Part shown: in pieces, positions 7,790 to 16,318 of the stretch | Numbering within the stretch: position 1 is the first letter of the stretch | Layout: every line of letters begins with the position of its first letter | NCBI RefSeq assembly: GCF_002085925.2 | Contig: NZ_CP053562.1 | Span: forward strand, 1,964,001-2,028,000 | Source of the DNA: Thioclava electrotropha | GTDB taxonomy: Bacteria > Pseudomonadota > Alphaproteobacteria > Rhodobacterales > Rhodobacteraceae | DNA length: 64,000 nt | Reading direction: 5' to 3' | Made by a program: the position numbers and the translations under genes | The notes under the pieces: model-generated | Seen by the model: only the letters and a program-made list of their open reading frames with translations | Told to the model about the DNA's origin: nothing | Database searches by the model: none

Positions 7790-8521
7790 TCAGGTCATGA
7801 CACTGCCACCGTTCACGCCGAAGCATTGACCGGTGATGAAATTGCTCTGCGGGCCTGCGAGATAGCAGGCCATCGCGGCGATATCCTCGGGCTGGCCGAA
7901 CCGGGCGAGCGGCGTCGCCATGTCGATTGCCAGCTGTTCGGGGCTCATCGAGGCGGGGCTCGTCATATCGGTCTCGATCGAGCCCGGCGCGATGGCGTTG
8001 ACGAGGGTGTTCGGCGCCAGCTCGCGCGCCAACGTCCGGGTCAGAGCGATGATCGCACCTTTCGAGGCGGTATAGGCGGACATTTCTTCGCGCCCGAGAA
8101 TGCCCAGATCGCTTGCGATATTGATGATCCGGCCTTCCTCGGTGCGGCGCACGAAGGCGCGTGCGGCGAGGAAGGTGCCGCGCAGGTTCACCGCGATCAC
8201 GCGGTCGAATTCGTCAATCTTCGTCTCGGCGAGCGGGCTTTCGCGCAGGATGCCCGCGTTGTTCACGAGGATGTCGATCCGCCCGAAGCGCGACATGACG
8301 GCGTCGAACATCCCCTCGACCTGCGCCTCGTCGGCGACATCGGCGGGCAGGGATTCCGCCTCGGTCAACTTTTGAAGCTCGGCCAGCGTGTCATGCGCCT
8401 GTGCATCGTCGGGATGGCAGAAGGCGACTTTCGCGCCCTGTTCGGCCAGCGCCAGCGCGATGGCGCGCCCGATCCCGCGCGAGCCGCCGGTGACCAGCGC
8501 GACTTTTCCCTGAAGGCTCAT
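7790..8521 (-). CDS. SDR-family oxidoreductase
   Basis: 243 residues from the ATG at 8521, which overlaps the stop of the upstream SDR by 4 bp (ATGA). It is a classical short-chain dehydrogenase: TGGSRGIG cofactor loop near residue 11, NNAG near 86, catalytic Tyr-x-x-x-Lys in YTASK near 150, and a C-terminal GGSVMT. FabG-like proteins use NAD(P)H to interconvert alcohols and ketones. The two adjacent SDRs probably oxidise successive intermediates or stereoisomers of the imported substrate. The substrate cannot be read from sequence. Confidence 0.88.
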   Translation of the reverse strand: MSLQGKVALVTGGSRGIGRAIALALAEQGAKVAFCHPDDAQAHDTLAELQKLTEAESLPADVADEAQVEGMFDAVMSRFGRIDILVNNAGILRESPLAETKIDEFDRVIAVNLRGTFLAARAFVRRTEEGRIINIASDLGILGREEMSAYTASKGAIIALTRTLARELAPNTLVNAIAPGSIETDMTSPASMSPEQLAIDMATPLARFGQPEDIAAMACYLAGPQSNFITGQCFGVNGGSVMT

Positions 8522-9285
8522 GACATTACCTCGCCGCGGTCGACGTTGAGCGCCTGACCGGTGATATTCGCGCCCGCCTCGGACGCGAGGAACATATACG
8601 GATCGGCCATATCGGCGGGCACCATCAGCCCGTCGATTGCTTGTGCGGCCATGATCTCGGCTTCGACCTCGGCCTCGCTGCGGCCGCTGGATTCCGCCAG
8701 CTCCCTCAGTGAATTGGCCGCCGGTCCGGTTTTTACCCAGCCCGGGCAGATCGCGTTGACGCGGATGCCGCGGGGGCCCAGTTCTTGCGCCCATGTCCGG
8801 GTCAGGCCGAGAAGCGCGTGTTTGCTCGCGACATAGGCCGAGAAGCCCGGCACGGCGGTGCGCGCCCAGATCGAGGCCGTGTTCAGGATGCGCCCGCCTT
8901 CGGGGATGCGCGAGATCAGCGCGTCGGTCACGTTCTGCGTGCCGGTGATGTTGATCGCCACGATCCGCTCGAAGGTCGCATTGCCCAACGGGTTCGCACC
9001 GTTGAGCGGGGTAGGGCGTTCGAGGCCTGCATTGTTCACCAGCACATCGACGCGTTCGATATCGGCCAGCGCCTCGGTCACCATCGCGGCGTCGGCGATA
9101 TCGCAGCGGATCGCGCGGACCTTGCCGGGCAGGCTTTCGGCAGCCTCATAGATAGTCTCGGTTTCGGAGAGGATGATCAGATCGGCGCCGGCGCGTGCGA
9201 AGCCTTCGGCAATGCCATAACCGATCCCGCTCGAAGCGCCGGTGACCAGAACGGTCTTGCCGGTGAAGTCGAATGTCACGCTCAT
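8518..9285 (-). CDS. SDR-family oxidoreductase
   Basis: 255 residues. The motifs are TGASSGIG near residue 16, NNAG near 87 and YVASK near 152, with a C-terminal NVDRGEVMS. It is translationally coupled on both sides by 4-bp overlaps, with the ABC ATPase upstream and the second SDR downstream. It is clearly a different sequence from its neighbour, so the pair is not a recent tandem duplication. Its role in the pathway is inferred only from the operon. Confidence 0.88.
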   Translation of the reverse strand: MSVTFDFTGKTVLVTGASSGIGYGIAEGFARAGADLIILSETETIYEAAESLPGKVRAIRCDIADAAMVTEALADIERVDVLVNNAGLERPTPLNGANPLGNATFERIVAINITGTQNVTDALISRIPEGGRILNTASIWARTAVPGFSAYVASKHALLGLTRTWAQELGPRGIRVNAICPGWVKTGPAANSLRELAESSGRSEAEVEAEIMAAQAIDGLMVPADMADPYMFLASEAGANITGQALNVDRGEVMS

Positions 9286-10082
9286 TCCTTGCCGCGTCCT
9301 TCCTCTCGCATCAGCCGCATCAGATGGGCTTCCAGATCGGAATAGCCGTCAAGTTTCACGGCTCTTTCCTTGTCGGCGATCCGTGCGCCTTTCTTGAACT
9401 CGGGCACGATCACCTCTTTCACGCGGCCCGGATGGCTCGACAGGAAAACGATCTTGTCGGCGAGGAAGATCGCCTCCTCCAGATCGTGGGTGACGATCAC
9501 CATCGTCGTGTTGGTCTTCTCGGCGACGTCGATCATCAGCTCCTGCATCAGCCAGCGGGTCTCGGCATCGAGCGCGCCGAAGGGCTCGTCCATCAGCAGC
9601 ACTTCCGGGTCGTTGGCCAGCGTGCGCGCGATCGCCACGCGCTGACGCATCCCGCCCGAGAGCTGCGACGGGTAGGCCTCGGCGAATTTCCCGAGCCCCA
9701 CGAGATTGATGAAACGTTCCGCGCGTTCGCGGCGCTCGGCGGCCGGGACGCCGTTGATCTGCATCCCGAACTCGACATTCTTGCGCACCGTCAGCCAGTC
9801 GAAGGAGGTATAGGCCTGAAAGACCATGCCCCGGTCGCGGCCCGGTCCCTCGACGCGGCGGCCGCCGATGACGATCTCGCCGCCGCTCGGGGTCTCGAGC
9901 CCTGCGATCATGCGTAGGATCGTCGATTTCCCGCAGCCCGACGGGCCGAGCAGGACGCAGATGGAGTTGCGTTCGACGGTGAAGCCCGCGCCCTCGACAG
10001 CGACCAGCTTGCGGCCGCCCGAGAGTTCGAATTCCTTCGAGATCTCGCGGATTTCCAATGCGGTTTCGGCACTCATGGTCAC
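9282..10082 (-). CDS. ABC transporter ATPase, TauB/SsuB/NrtD type
   Basis: 266 residues. Walker A is GPSGCGKST (about 48-56), the Q-loop is FQAYTSFDW, the signature is LSGGMRQRV, Walker B is VLLMDEPFGALD and the H-loop is VTHDLEEA. This subfamily energises import of nitrate, sulfonates, taurine, thiamine precursors and similar small solutes. It overlaps the permease and SDR genes by 4 bp each, so import and catabolism are co-expressed. Confidence 0.93.
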   Translation of the reverse strand: MTMSAETALEIREISKEFELSGGRKLVAVEGAGFTVERNSICVLLGPSGCGKSTILRMIAGLETPSGGEIVIGGRRVEGPGRDRGMVFQAYTSFDWLTVRKNVEFGMQINGVPAAERRERAERFINLVGLGKFAEAYPSQLSGGMRQRVAIARTLANDPEVLLMDEPFGALDAETRWLMQELMIDVAEKTNTTMVIVTHDLEEAIFLADKIVFLSSHPGRVKEVIVPEFKKGARIADKERAVKLDGYSDLEAHLMRLMREEGRGKE

Positions 10083-10879
10083 GCCTTTCTCAGATAGGGG
10101 AAGGCCCAGCGGTGCAGGGCGGAGAAAGTGAGGTCGAAGAGCAGCCCCAGCACCCCGATCACGACGATCCCCGACAGGATCTCATCGGTGTTCAGGAAGC
10201 GCCGCGCGCGCATCATCATCGCGCCGATACCGGTGGTGGAGGCGACGATCTCGGCGATCACCAGATAGGTCCAGGTCATCGCCAGCATCTGGCGCATCGC
10301 GGTCACGATATCGGGCAGCACGGCGGGGAAGATCACCCGGGCCACGACCTTGTGGCGCGGTGCGCCCAGCGTCAGGGCGGTCTCGACCAGCTCCTCGCGC
10401 ACATTTTTGGTGTGATCCATGATCAGGGTGATCAGGAAGAAGATCACGCCGAGGAACAGCAGCGCCAGTTTCGGCGCCTCGCCGGTCCCGAACCACATCA
10501 GCAGGATCGGGATGAAGGACGGCGCGGGGAGGTAGCGCCAGGCCGAGACGAAGGGGGCGAAGAAAGCCTCGATCGCGGGGAAGGAGCCCATCATCACGCC
10601 CAGCGGCACCGCGACCGCACTGGCAAGCGCGAAGGCGATCAGCACGCGGCTGATGGAGATCAGGACGTCGCTGCCGAACCCGCGGCTGAAGAACAGATCG
10701 AAAGTGGTCGCGAAGACCTGTTGCGGGGCGGGGACGAGAAGCGGGTTCACCAGACCGCTGGCCGAGGCGACGATCCAGATGCCGAAGAACAGCACCCAGA
10801 TGGCGAGCGCGGAAAGCAGCTTCTGACGGCGGCTCACGGGCTTGCGCAGCTGGAGAAAGGGAGTGGGTCGGGCGCTCAA
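10079..10879 (-). CDS. ABC transporter permease, TauC/SsuC type
   Basis: 266 residues from a TTG start at 10879, chosen because CCGGAG lies eight bases upstream and the length then matches SsuC/TauC. The longer frame runs back through the binding-protein gene and is not needed. About six membrane segments are visible. The cytoplasmic EAA loop reads ELVETALTLGAPRHKVVARVI. It forms the membrane channel with the ATPase and binding protein on either side. Confidence 0.9.
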   Translation of the reverse strand: MSARPTPFLQLRKPVSRRQKLLSALAIWVLFFGIWIVASASGLVNPLLVPAPQQVFATTFDLFFSRGFGSDVLISISRVLIAFALASAVAVPLGVMMGSFPAIEAFFAPFVSAWRYLPAPSFIPILLMWFGTGEAPKLALLFLGVIFFLITLIMDHTKNVREELVETALTLGAPRHKVVARVIFPAVLPDIVTAMRQMLAMTWTYLVIAEIVASTTGIGAMMMRARRFLNTDEILSGIVVIGVLGLLFDLTFSALHRWAFPYLRKA

Positions 10880-10938
10880 GGTAGATGCTCCGGCTTGGGG
10901 GGAAGGGAAGCGCCGGGCATCGGCGCTTCCCGAGGGGG

Positions 10939-12000
10939 TCAGTGTGCGGTCAGGCTCTGGCGGTATCCGGCTTTGACCAGATCGCCCATCAGCGAGCAGT
11001 CGATGCCTTTCGACGCGTCGATCTTGTTTTCCATCAGACCGAGCTTGATCCACCAGTCATTGGTCATCGCGATCGAGTCGACCATCGAACCGTTGGCCAT
11101 GCCGAGCGGGCCTTCGCCGTCGAGCACGCCGCACAGGCGGGCGGATTCGTCGAAGTCCATCATGTAGATGCCGCCCTCGAAGGACTTGCCGTTGGTCCCG
11201 ATGACGTAGCCAATATCTTCCTCGGGCCACTGCAGGAACGACGCGAGCATCTTGTTGGTCTCTTCGGTGTGCTGGTTCCAGTAGGCCAGCCCTTCCCAAC
11301 GCGCTTTCAGCACGGCCAGCGCCGCCTCGCGGTCATTGGCGATGAAGTTCTTGTTCATATACAGAGCGTCCATGAAGATCCCGGTCTTCAGCATCTCCGG
11401 ATCGGCGGTGTTCACGATGGACCGCGCGCCGGGTTTGGCTTCGAGGACCTTGGAGATCCACGGCTCGTACATGTAGGCAGCCGACAGATCGCCCGACATC
11501 ATCGGACCGACGGCTTCATCGGCATTCAGGTTCACCCACTCGACCTGATCGGGGGTGATGCCCTCGGAATCGAGCCAGATCCCCATCAGCAGCTGACCGA
11601 TATAGGCCTGCGGGGCCGAGACCTTCTTGCCGGGCAGGTCGGCGGGCTCGGTGTCGGGCGCGAGAATGACGTGATCGACCCCGTAGGAGGGGTTGAGCTG
11701 GGCCACGTTCACCACATCGGTGCCGCGATCCACGACCAGCGGCGTGTAATCGGCGGTGCAGCCATAGACGTCGAGCTGACCTGCGGCGAGGGCGGCATGA
11801 CCGCCCAGCGGATCTTCGAAGATCGTGATGTTCAGGTCGTAATCGGGGATCAGGTTCTTTTCCTTGGCGACTTCGAGCATGGCATAGCCCGGCCAGGAGA
11901 CGCAGACCCCGACATTGACGGTTTCAGCGGCGGCAGCGGAGAGGCTGCCCGCGGAGAGGGCGACCGCGGAGGCGGCGGCGAGTTTGAGTACGGAGCGCAT
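10939..12000 (-). CDS. Periplasmic substrate-binding protein, TauA/SsuA/NMT1-like
   Basis: 353 residues from the ATG at 12000, behind GAGG. There is a clear signal peptide with cleavage after SAAAA. The mature protein follows the type-2 periplasmic binding fold of the taurine/sulfonate/thiamine-precursor group, with DLPGKKVSAPQAYIGQ and AAYMYEPW segments. It is the first gene of the operon. Two inverted repeats at 12047-12076 precede it and probably bind the divergent TetR regulator. The ligand cannot be told from sequence. Confidence 0.88.
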   Translation of the reverse strand: MRSVLKLAAASAVALSAGSLSAAAAETVNVGVCVSWPGYAMLEVAKEKNLIPDYDLNITIFEDPLGGHAALAAGQLDVYGCTADYTPLVVDRGTDVVNVAQLNPSYGVDHVILAPDTEPADLPGKKVSAPQAYIGQLLMGIWLDSEGITPDQVEWVNLNADEAVGPMMSGDLSAAYMYEPWISKVLEAKPGARSIVNTADPEMLKTGIFMDALYMNKNFIANDREAALAVLKARWEGLAYWNQHTEETNKMLASFLQWPEEDIGYVIGTNGKSFEGGIYMMDFDESARLCGVLDGEGPLGMANGSMVDSIAMTNDWWIKLGLMENKIDASKGIDCSLMGDLVKAGYRQSLTAH

Positions 12001-12046
12001 AAGCGGACCTCGCTGTTGGTATGGATTCTTGATCTTGTGCAAAAAC

Positions 12047-12076
12047 TTTATTCGATAAAAACTTTTATGCAATAAA
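12047..12076. promoter_or_regulatory. Two tandem inverted repeats, candidate TetR operator
   Basis: TTTAT-TCG-ATAAA (12047-12059) and TTTAT-GCA-ATAAA (12064-12076) are two copies of the same 5-3-5 dyad, 17 bp centre to centre. They are embedded in a longer ACTTT...ATAAAA direct repeat in an AT-rich patch. They lie in the 138-bp gap between the divergent transporter operon and the TetR gene, so they are a likely site for repression of both. Confidence 0.6.
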
Positions 12077-12138
12077 AAATTTGTCTTGACCAAAGATGGG
12101 CAATTGCCGAAAACTGTTCGCAACCCTAGGAGGACTTA

Positions 12139-12771
12139 GTGAGCAACCTGCGCGCCCAACAAAAACAAGACCGTCGCAACCGCATCGTCACATCGGCCAA
12201 AGAGCTTTTTCGCGAGAAGGGCTATGACAAGACGACGATCGAGGCGATCGCGGTGGCGGCCGGCGTCTCGGGCGTGACGGTCCATAACTACTACGGAACC
12301 AAGGCCGGGGTGCTGCTCGCGCTGGTGATCGAAAGCGACAAACAGCTGCTGGAACGGCTCGATTCGACGCTGCCCGGACCGGAGGCAGAGCTCGTCGAGC
12401 TGACGGTGGCCTTCGCGCACGAGATCATGGTTCACGCGATGCAGACGCTGGAGAAAGACATCTGGCGTCAGGTCATCGCGGCAGTGACGATCGAGGCGGG
12501 GACGCAGCTTTCCAAGGCCTATTTCAAGCTCGACGAACAGCTTGCCTCGGTGCTGGTGCGCCGGATCGAGGCGATGCAGCGGGACGGGAGGCTCAGCGCC
12601 GATCTGAACCCGCTTCATCTGGGCCGGGCGCTGTTCCAGCTGCAAAACGCCCGTTTCATCCAGTTCATTTCCACCGACGCCGCGCGCCGGGACGAGATCG
12701 AGACCTGGCTGCGCAACGATCTCGTGGCGCTGTTCTCGGTGACGCTCCCGGTGCCTGCCGATCCTTCCTGA
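12139..12771 (+). CDS. TetR/AcrR-family transcriptional regulator
   Basis: 210 residues from a GTG behind AGGAGG. The N-terminal helix-turn-helix (about 15-60) reads FREKGYDKTTIEAIAVAAGVS, then HNYYGTKAGV, the standard TetR pattern. The C-terminal ligand domain is unassigned. It is divergent from the ABC/SDR/ureohydrolase operon and is followed 12 bases later by the polysaccharide-deacetylase-like gene. It is probably the local substrate-responsive regulator acting at 12047-12076. Confidence 0.9.
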   Translation: MSNLRAQQKQDRRNRIVTSAKELFREKGYDKTTIEAIAVAAGVSGVTVHNYYGTKAGVLLALVIESDKQLLERLDSTLPGPEAELVELTVAFAHEIMVHAMQTLEKDIWRQVIAAVTIEAGTQLSKAYFKLDEQLASVLVRRIEAMQRDGRLSADLNPLHLGRALFQLQNARFIQFISTDAARRDEIETWLRNDLVALFSVTLPVPADPS

Positions 12772-12783
12772 GCGGAGAGTGAC

Positions 12784-13644
12784 ATGTTTCTCAACCCGAT
12801 CACCTGGCCCGAGGGCAAGCGCAGCGCCGCCTGCGTGACCTTCGATATCGACGCGGATTCGCTGATCCGTACGGCGCGGCCCGAGGACGCCGAACTGCGT
12901 CTGCAGCCGATCTCGATGGGCCGTTACGGGCCGACGGTCGCCGTGCCGCGCATCCTCGAGACCTATCGTCGTCTGGGCCTGACCCAGACCTTCTTCATGC
13001 CCGCCTGGGTGATGCAGACCTACCCGGAAACGGTCGAGGCGATCCTGAAAGCAGGGCACGAGATCGGGCATCATTCGTGGATGCACGAAGATCCGATGGA
13101 GCATTCCGACGAACGCGAAGCGGAACTGTTCGAACGCGCGCTGGAGGTCCATGTCACGATGACGGGCCGCAAGCCGCGCGGCTATCGCGCCCCGGTCTAT
13201 TCCTTCACGCCCGCGATGCTTAACCGGCTGATTGAGCACGGGTTTCTCTATGACAGCTCGATGATGGCCGACGAGTTGCCCTATCTGGTCGAGACGCCGA
13301 AAGGCAGCCTGATCGAGGTCCCGCCGCATTGGGGCACCGATGACTGGCCGCCCTTCGCGCATTTCGGCGAGATCGACTACCTGATGCCGATCCGCGCGCC
13401 CTCCGATGGCATCCGTGCCTTCGCAGAGGAATTCGACGCGATGCACGAGGCGGGCGGGTTCTGGATGCCGGTGCTGCACCCGTTCCTGACGGGCCGTCTG
13501 GCGCGCTGGCGCGAGATGGAGCGTCTGCTGGAGCGTGCCGTGGAGGCGGGCGACGTCTGGTTCGCGCCGATGGAAGAGATCGCCAGCCATGCGAAATCCG
13601 GGGCGTCGACGCTGCGCCGGGAACGGATCGGGATGCAGGGGTAA
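12784..13644 (+). CDS. Polysaccharide deacetylase-fold hydrolase (PuuE/imidase-like group)
   Basis: 286 residues, no signal peptide, so cytoplasmic. NodB-fold signs are TFDIDAD near residue 22 (metal Asp), EIGHHSWMHEDP near 97-108 (metal His pair) and RGYRAPVY near 137. Cytoplasmic members of this group include allantoinase PuuE and cyclic imide hydrolases, which open cyclic amide rings rather than deacetylate glycans. Its pairing with a ureohydrolase pathway makes a cyclic ureide, imide or lactam substrate plausible; this is inference. It follows the TetR gene by 12 bases. Confidence 0.82.
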   Translation: MFLNPITWPEGKRSAACVTFDIDADSLIRTARPEDAELRLQPISMGRYGPTVAVPRILETYRRLGLTQTFFMPAWVMQTYPETVEAILKAGHEIGHHSWMHEDPMEHSDEREAELFERALEVHVTMTGRKPRGYRAPVYSFTPAMLNRLIEHGFLYDSSMMADELPYLVETPKGSLIEVPPHWGTDDWPPFAHFGEIDYLMPIRAPSDGIRAFAEEFDAMHEAGGFWMPVLHPFLTGRLARWREMERLLERAVEAGDVWFAPMEEIASHAKSGASTLRRERIGMQG

Positions 13645-13691
13645 CGCCCGCTCGGCGCGGAATAGCCGTTATCGACCTGTGAATATAAATG

Positions 13692-13719
13692 CACCGCGGC
13701 GCCGAAAAGCGCCGCGGTG
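13692..13719. terminator. Bidirectional terminator-like hairpin
   Basis: A perfect 11-bp stem CACCGCGGCGC / GCGCCGCGGTG with a 6-base loop lies between the convergent deacetylase-like gene and the autotransporter gene. Short T-rich sequence follows on the plus strand. Confidence 0.75.
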
Positions 13720-13742
13720 TCTTCGTTTAGGCCTGTGAGCGC

Positions 13743-15962
13743 TCAGAACTTCGCGTTGAAGGAAAGCTGCAGCGCGTGGCTCTCATAGTCGCTCGAGAAG
13801 GTCCCCGAGATCCCGGCATGCAGGCTGGAGGAGAACGTCCCGGTCTGGCTGAGCGGCACGTCGATCCCGACATCCGCCGTCACCCAGTTCATGTCGAAGC
13901 CATCGACGGGCGTTGCACTGGAGGGCAGCCCGACGAAAGCGGTCTGAACGAGCTGATCGTCGCCGCTGACCTTGTTGTACTTGATCGCACCGGACAGGGT
14001 CGGGGCCTGTGCGCTGGAGGACAGCGCATATTGGCCACGCATCCCGGCGGAGGCGACGGTCACGGTGCCGGATTGATCCCCGACGGACAGGTTCCACGCG
14101 CCCGCGCCGGTCTCGTCGAAGCCGTCCACCGAGAGGTGATACATTTCGAGCGAACCCGTCGGGCCGAAGCGAAGACGATCTTGCCCGAACATGTACTCGG
14201 CATCGATCGCGCCGAAGACCTGATGGCCATCCGTGCTCGCCCGTGCGGTCGATCCCATGACATTGCGGCTCATGTCGTAGGAAAGATCCTGATAGCCGAT
14301 CATGAACTGCGCCGCGCCGCCATTGCCGAAGGCTGTTCGCACGAAGCCACCGACGAAGCCGCCGGAGCCATCGATGCTGCCACGGCTCTGATCGGCATCG
14401 GACGTGCCGTCCGAGTAGCCGCCGAAGAGGCCGACCGAGACTTGATTGCCGACGAATTTCTCGCCGCCCAGCATCATGTAATGCGATTTGACGTCGTAGC
14501 CGATCGCATTGGTGGTGCGGTCGTAATTGGCTTTCTGCGCCCCCGCCGAGACGAAGGCATAGGTGTCGTCGCCGATCTTCCACGAGGTCGGCCCGCCCAT
14601 CGTCGAAAGCGTGACCGATCCGTTCTGCGTCTGCGCAACCGGACGACCGATCCCTTTCGTGATGTTCTGCCCGAACTCGAAGCCGACAGCGCCAAAGGCG
14701 GGCAGGAAGCTGTAGCCCGTCGTCTCGAGCATGTCGTTGCGCGCGACCGGATCCGTGATCGCCATGATGTCGCTGATCGCGGTCTGATAGGTCTCCGCAT
14801 TCCCGATATCGAGATAGGGGATGTTGGCGGCCGCATCGAGGCGACCGGCGGTTGCGAACTGGTAGCGGGTCGCGGTCTGCTCGACGATCGGCGCGAAGAT
14901 CGGCGCGATGCGCATCGTGACGTTGCTGCCTGCGACATCGCCGAGATCGATGATGTAGTTCAGGTTCAGGTTGCGAAGATCCTCGACCACGTCCTGCGTG
15001 TAGAGGCCATTGGCCTGCATCGCCGCGACGATATCGGCGGGCACCGCGCCGCCGCCGGTATAGCCGAGATCCGCGACCGTCACGCCCAGCGAGTCGGCCA
15101 TCGCCTGCAGCTTGCTGTCCAGATAGGTCGAGCTGTCGACGCCCAGATTGCCGTATTGCCACTGGCCGGCGCTCAGGTTGTACCACGCGATGAGCTGGGC
15201 CTCGTCCGAGGCGACGGCCGTACCGGTCGCGTCCCAGAAGATCGCTTTCGGCAGCATGCTGTTGTCGATCAGCGAGTTGCCGAAATAGGTGGCCAGAACG
15301 CTATTCGACAGGTTCGTCGCGTCGAGCGTGTTGGCGGTGTTCGCGATGGTCATCTCGGCGGAGGTGCTGTCGAAGAAGCCGATGCCTGCCTCTTCCTGAC
15401 CGCCATCGCCGAAGAGCCCGTCGGGCAGGTTGAACTTCGAGATGTAATCGGGATCGAAGAGTGCCGCGGTCTGGGGGTCGCTCGGGTCGAAGGGGGTGAA
15501 GCTGTCACCCGAGCCGGTGCCGAGCTGCACCTTGAAGGCGATAATGCGGGCGCCGGTGAGGTTCGAGGTCTTGCCGTAGGTATAGTATTCCGTGATGCCG
15601 CCGCTCGATTGGGTCGAGAGCATGATATCCATCGGCGTCGGGCCAGTCAGCTGCGTCTTAACCCGTTTGCCCGAGCCGGGAGGGGCCGTGCAGGTGAAAT
15701 CCGGCGTGTTCGCCATCAGGCAGTTGGTGATATCCTTCGGATTGTTCGTGTTGGGAAAGTCGGCGTTGACCTCCCCCGTCACGGCCTTGAGGCCGGGCGG
15801 CTGCACGCCTTCCGCCGGATCGGAGAAGATAAGACCATCGCCGGTCACGCTGATGACGGGTGCGTCATCAAAGGTGCCCGACCAGGCCGGATTCCCGAGG
15901 CACAGCAGCAAAGCGGCGGGCGCTACGGTGCGTTTCAAATTGGTGAGTAGTGTATTCGACAT
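13743..15962 (-). CDS. Autotransporter-like surface protein with C-terminal beta-barrel
   Basis: 739 residues. There is a signal peptide (cleavage near AWSG). A passenger region of about 430 residues is rich in Asp, Thr and Gly and low in Cys. The C-terminal 270 or so residues, from KIGDDTYAFVSAG, look like an autotransporter barrel with alternating strands and a terminal Phe (SFNAKF). The passenger resembles 'choice-of-anchor' surface proteins, but I cannot confirm that. The gene stands alone, with a terminator on its 3' side. A perfect FNR-type box is about 180 bases upstream of the start. Confidence 0.75.
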   Translation of the reverse strand: MSNTLLTNLKRTVAPAALLLCLGNPAWSGTFDDAPVISVTGDGLIFSDPAEGVQPPGLKAVTGEVNADFPNTNNPKDITNCLMANTPDFTCTAPPGSGKRVKTQLTGPTPMDIMLSTQSSGGITEYYTYGKTSNLTGARIIAFKVQLGTGSGDSFTPFDPSDPQTAALFDPDYISKFNLPDGLFGDGGQEEAGIGFFDSTSAEMTIANTANTLDATNLSNSVLATYFGNSLIDNSMLPKAIFWDATGTAVASDEAQLIAWYNLSAGQWQYGNLGVDSSTYLDSKLQAMADSLGVTVADLGYTGGGAVPADIVAAMQANGLYTQDVVEDLRNLNLNYIIDLGDVAGSNVTMRIAPIFAPIVEQTATRYQFATAGRLDAAANIPYLDIGNAETYQTAISDIMAITDPVARNDMLETTGYSFLPAFGAVGFEFGQNITKGIGRPVAQTQNGSVTLSTMGGPTSWKIGDDTYAFVSAGAQKANYDRTTNAIGYDVKSHYMMLGGEKFVGNQVSVGLFGGYSDGTSDADQSRGSIDGSGGFVGGFVRTAFGNGGAAQFMIGYQDLSYDMSRNVMGSTARASTDGHQVFGAIDAEYMFGQDRLRFGPTGSLEMYHLSVDGFDETGAGAWNLSVGDQSGTVTVASAGMRGQYALSSSAQAPTLSGAIKYNKVSGDDQLVQTAFVGLPSSATPVDGFDMNWVTADVGIDVPLSQTGTFSSSLHAGISGTFSSDYESHALQLSFNAKF

Positions 15963-16134
15963 TCTTTGTCCCCATTCCCCAAGGCAAACGCTACGACAAG
16001 AAATCGTACGTCAATCGAGCCACTCTTTACGTAATTGAACTGACAACCTGTCCGTGCGTTTGCCTCGGCGCGTTTCTGAAGTTCCCTCGCACGGACTTCA
16101 GCTCCCGCGCTAAACGTCTGCCCGGTCGCTTTCT

Positions 16135-16148
16135 TTGATTTGCATCAA
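16135..16148. promoter_or_regulatory. Perfect FNR-type box upstream of the autotransporter
   Basis: TTGAT-TTGC-ATCAA exactly matches the FNR/FixK consensus. Its centre is about 180 bases from the autotransporter ATG, so an activated transcript would have a leader of roughly 135 nt. The gene on the other side ends here, so the autotransporter is the only plausible target. Confidence 0.6.
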
Positions 16149-16270
16149 TGATTTGGTGGGGTGTTCGGGGTGTTGCGGAAAAGAAACGGGGTCGATGTCG
16201 CTTTTGCTTTGCCGCCTATGAATGGTCTTGAGAAGGGGTTGCGATTTGCAACCCGAAAACGGCCTTGAAA

Positions 16271-16307
16271 GCACAGGGCGGCGCGGAGAGTTCCGCCCGC
16301 CCTGTGC
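16271..16307 (-). terminator. Terminator hairpin of the amide-utilisation operon
   Basis: A perfect 11-bp stem GCACAGGGCGG / CCGCCCTGTGC with a 15-base loop lies 12 bases after the dppDF-like stop. The T tail on the minus strand is short (TTTC). Confidence 0.65.
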
Positions 16308-16318
16308 GCGGTTTCGTG

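Larger units (their letters stand above)
15963..16318. other. Intergenic region upstream of the autotransporter gene
   Basis: 356 bases without a gene. It holds the autotransporter promoter side, a perfect FNR-type box at 16135-16148, and the terminator hairpin of the amide operon at 16271-16307. Nothing else is recognised. Confidence 0.6.
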
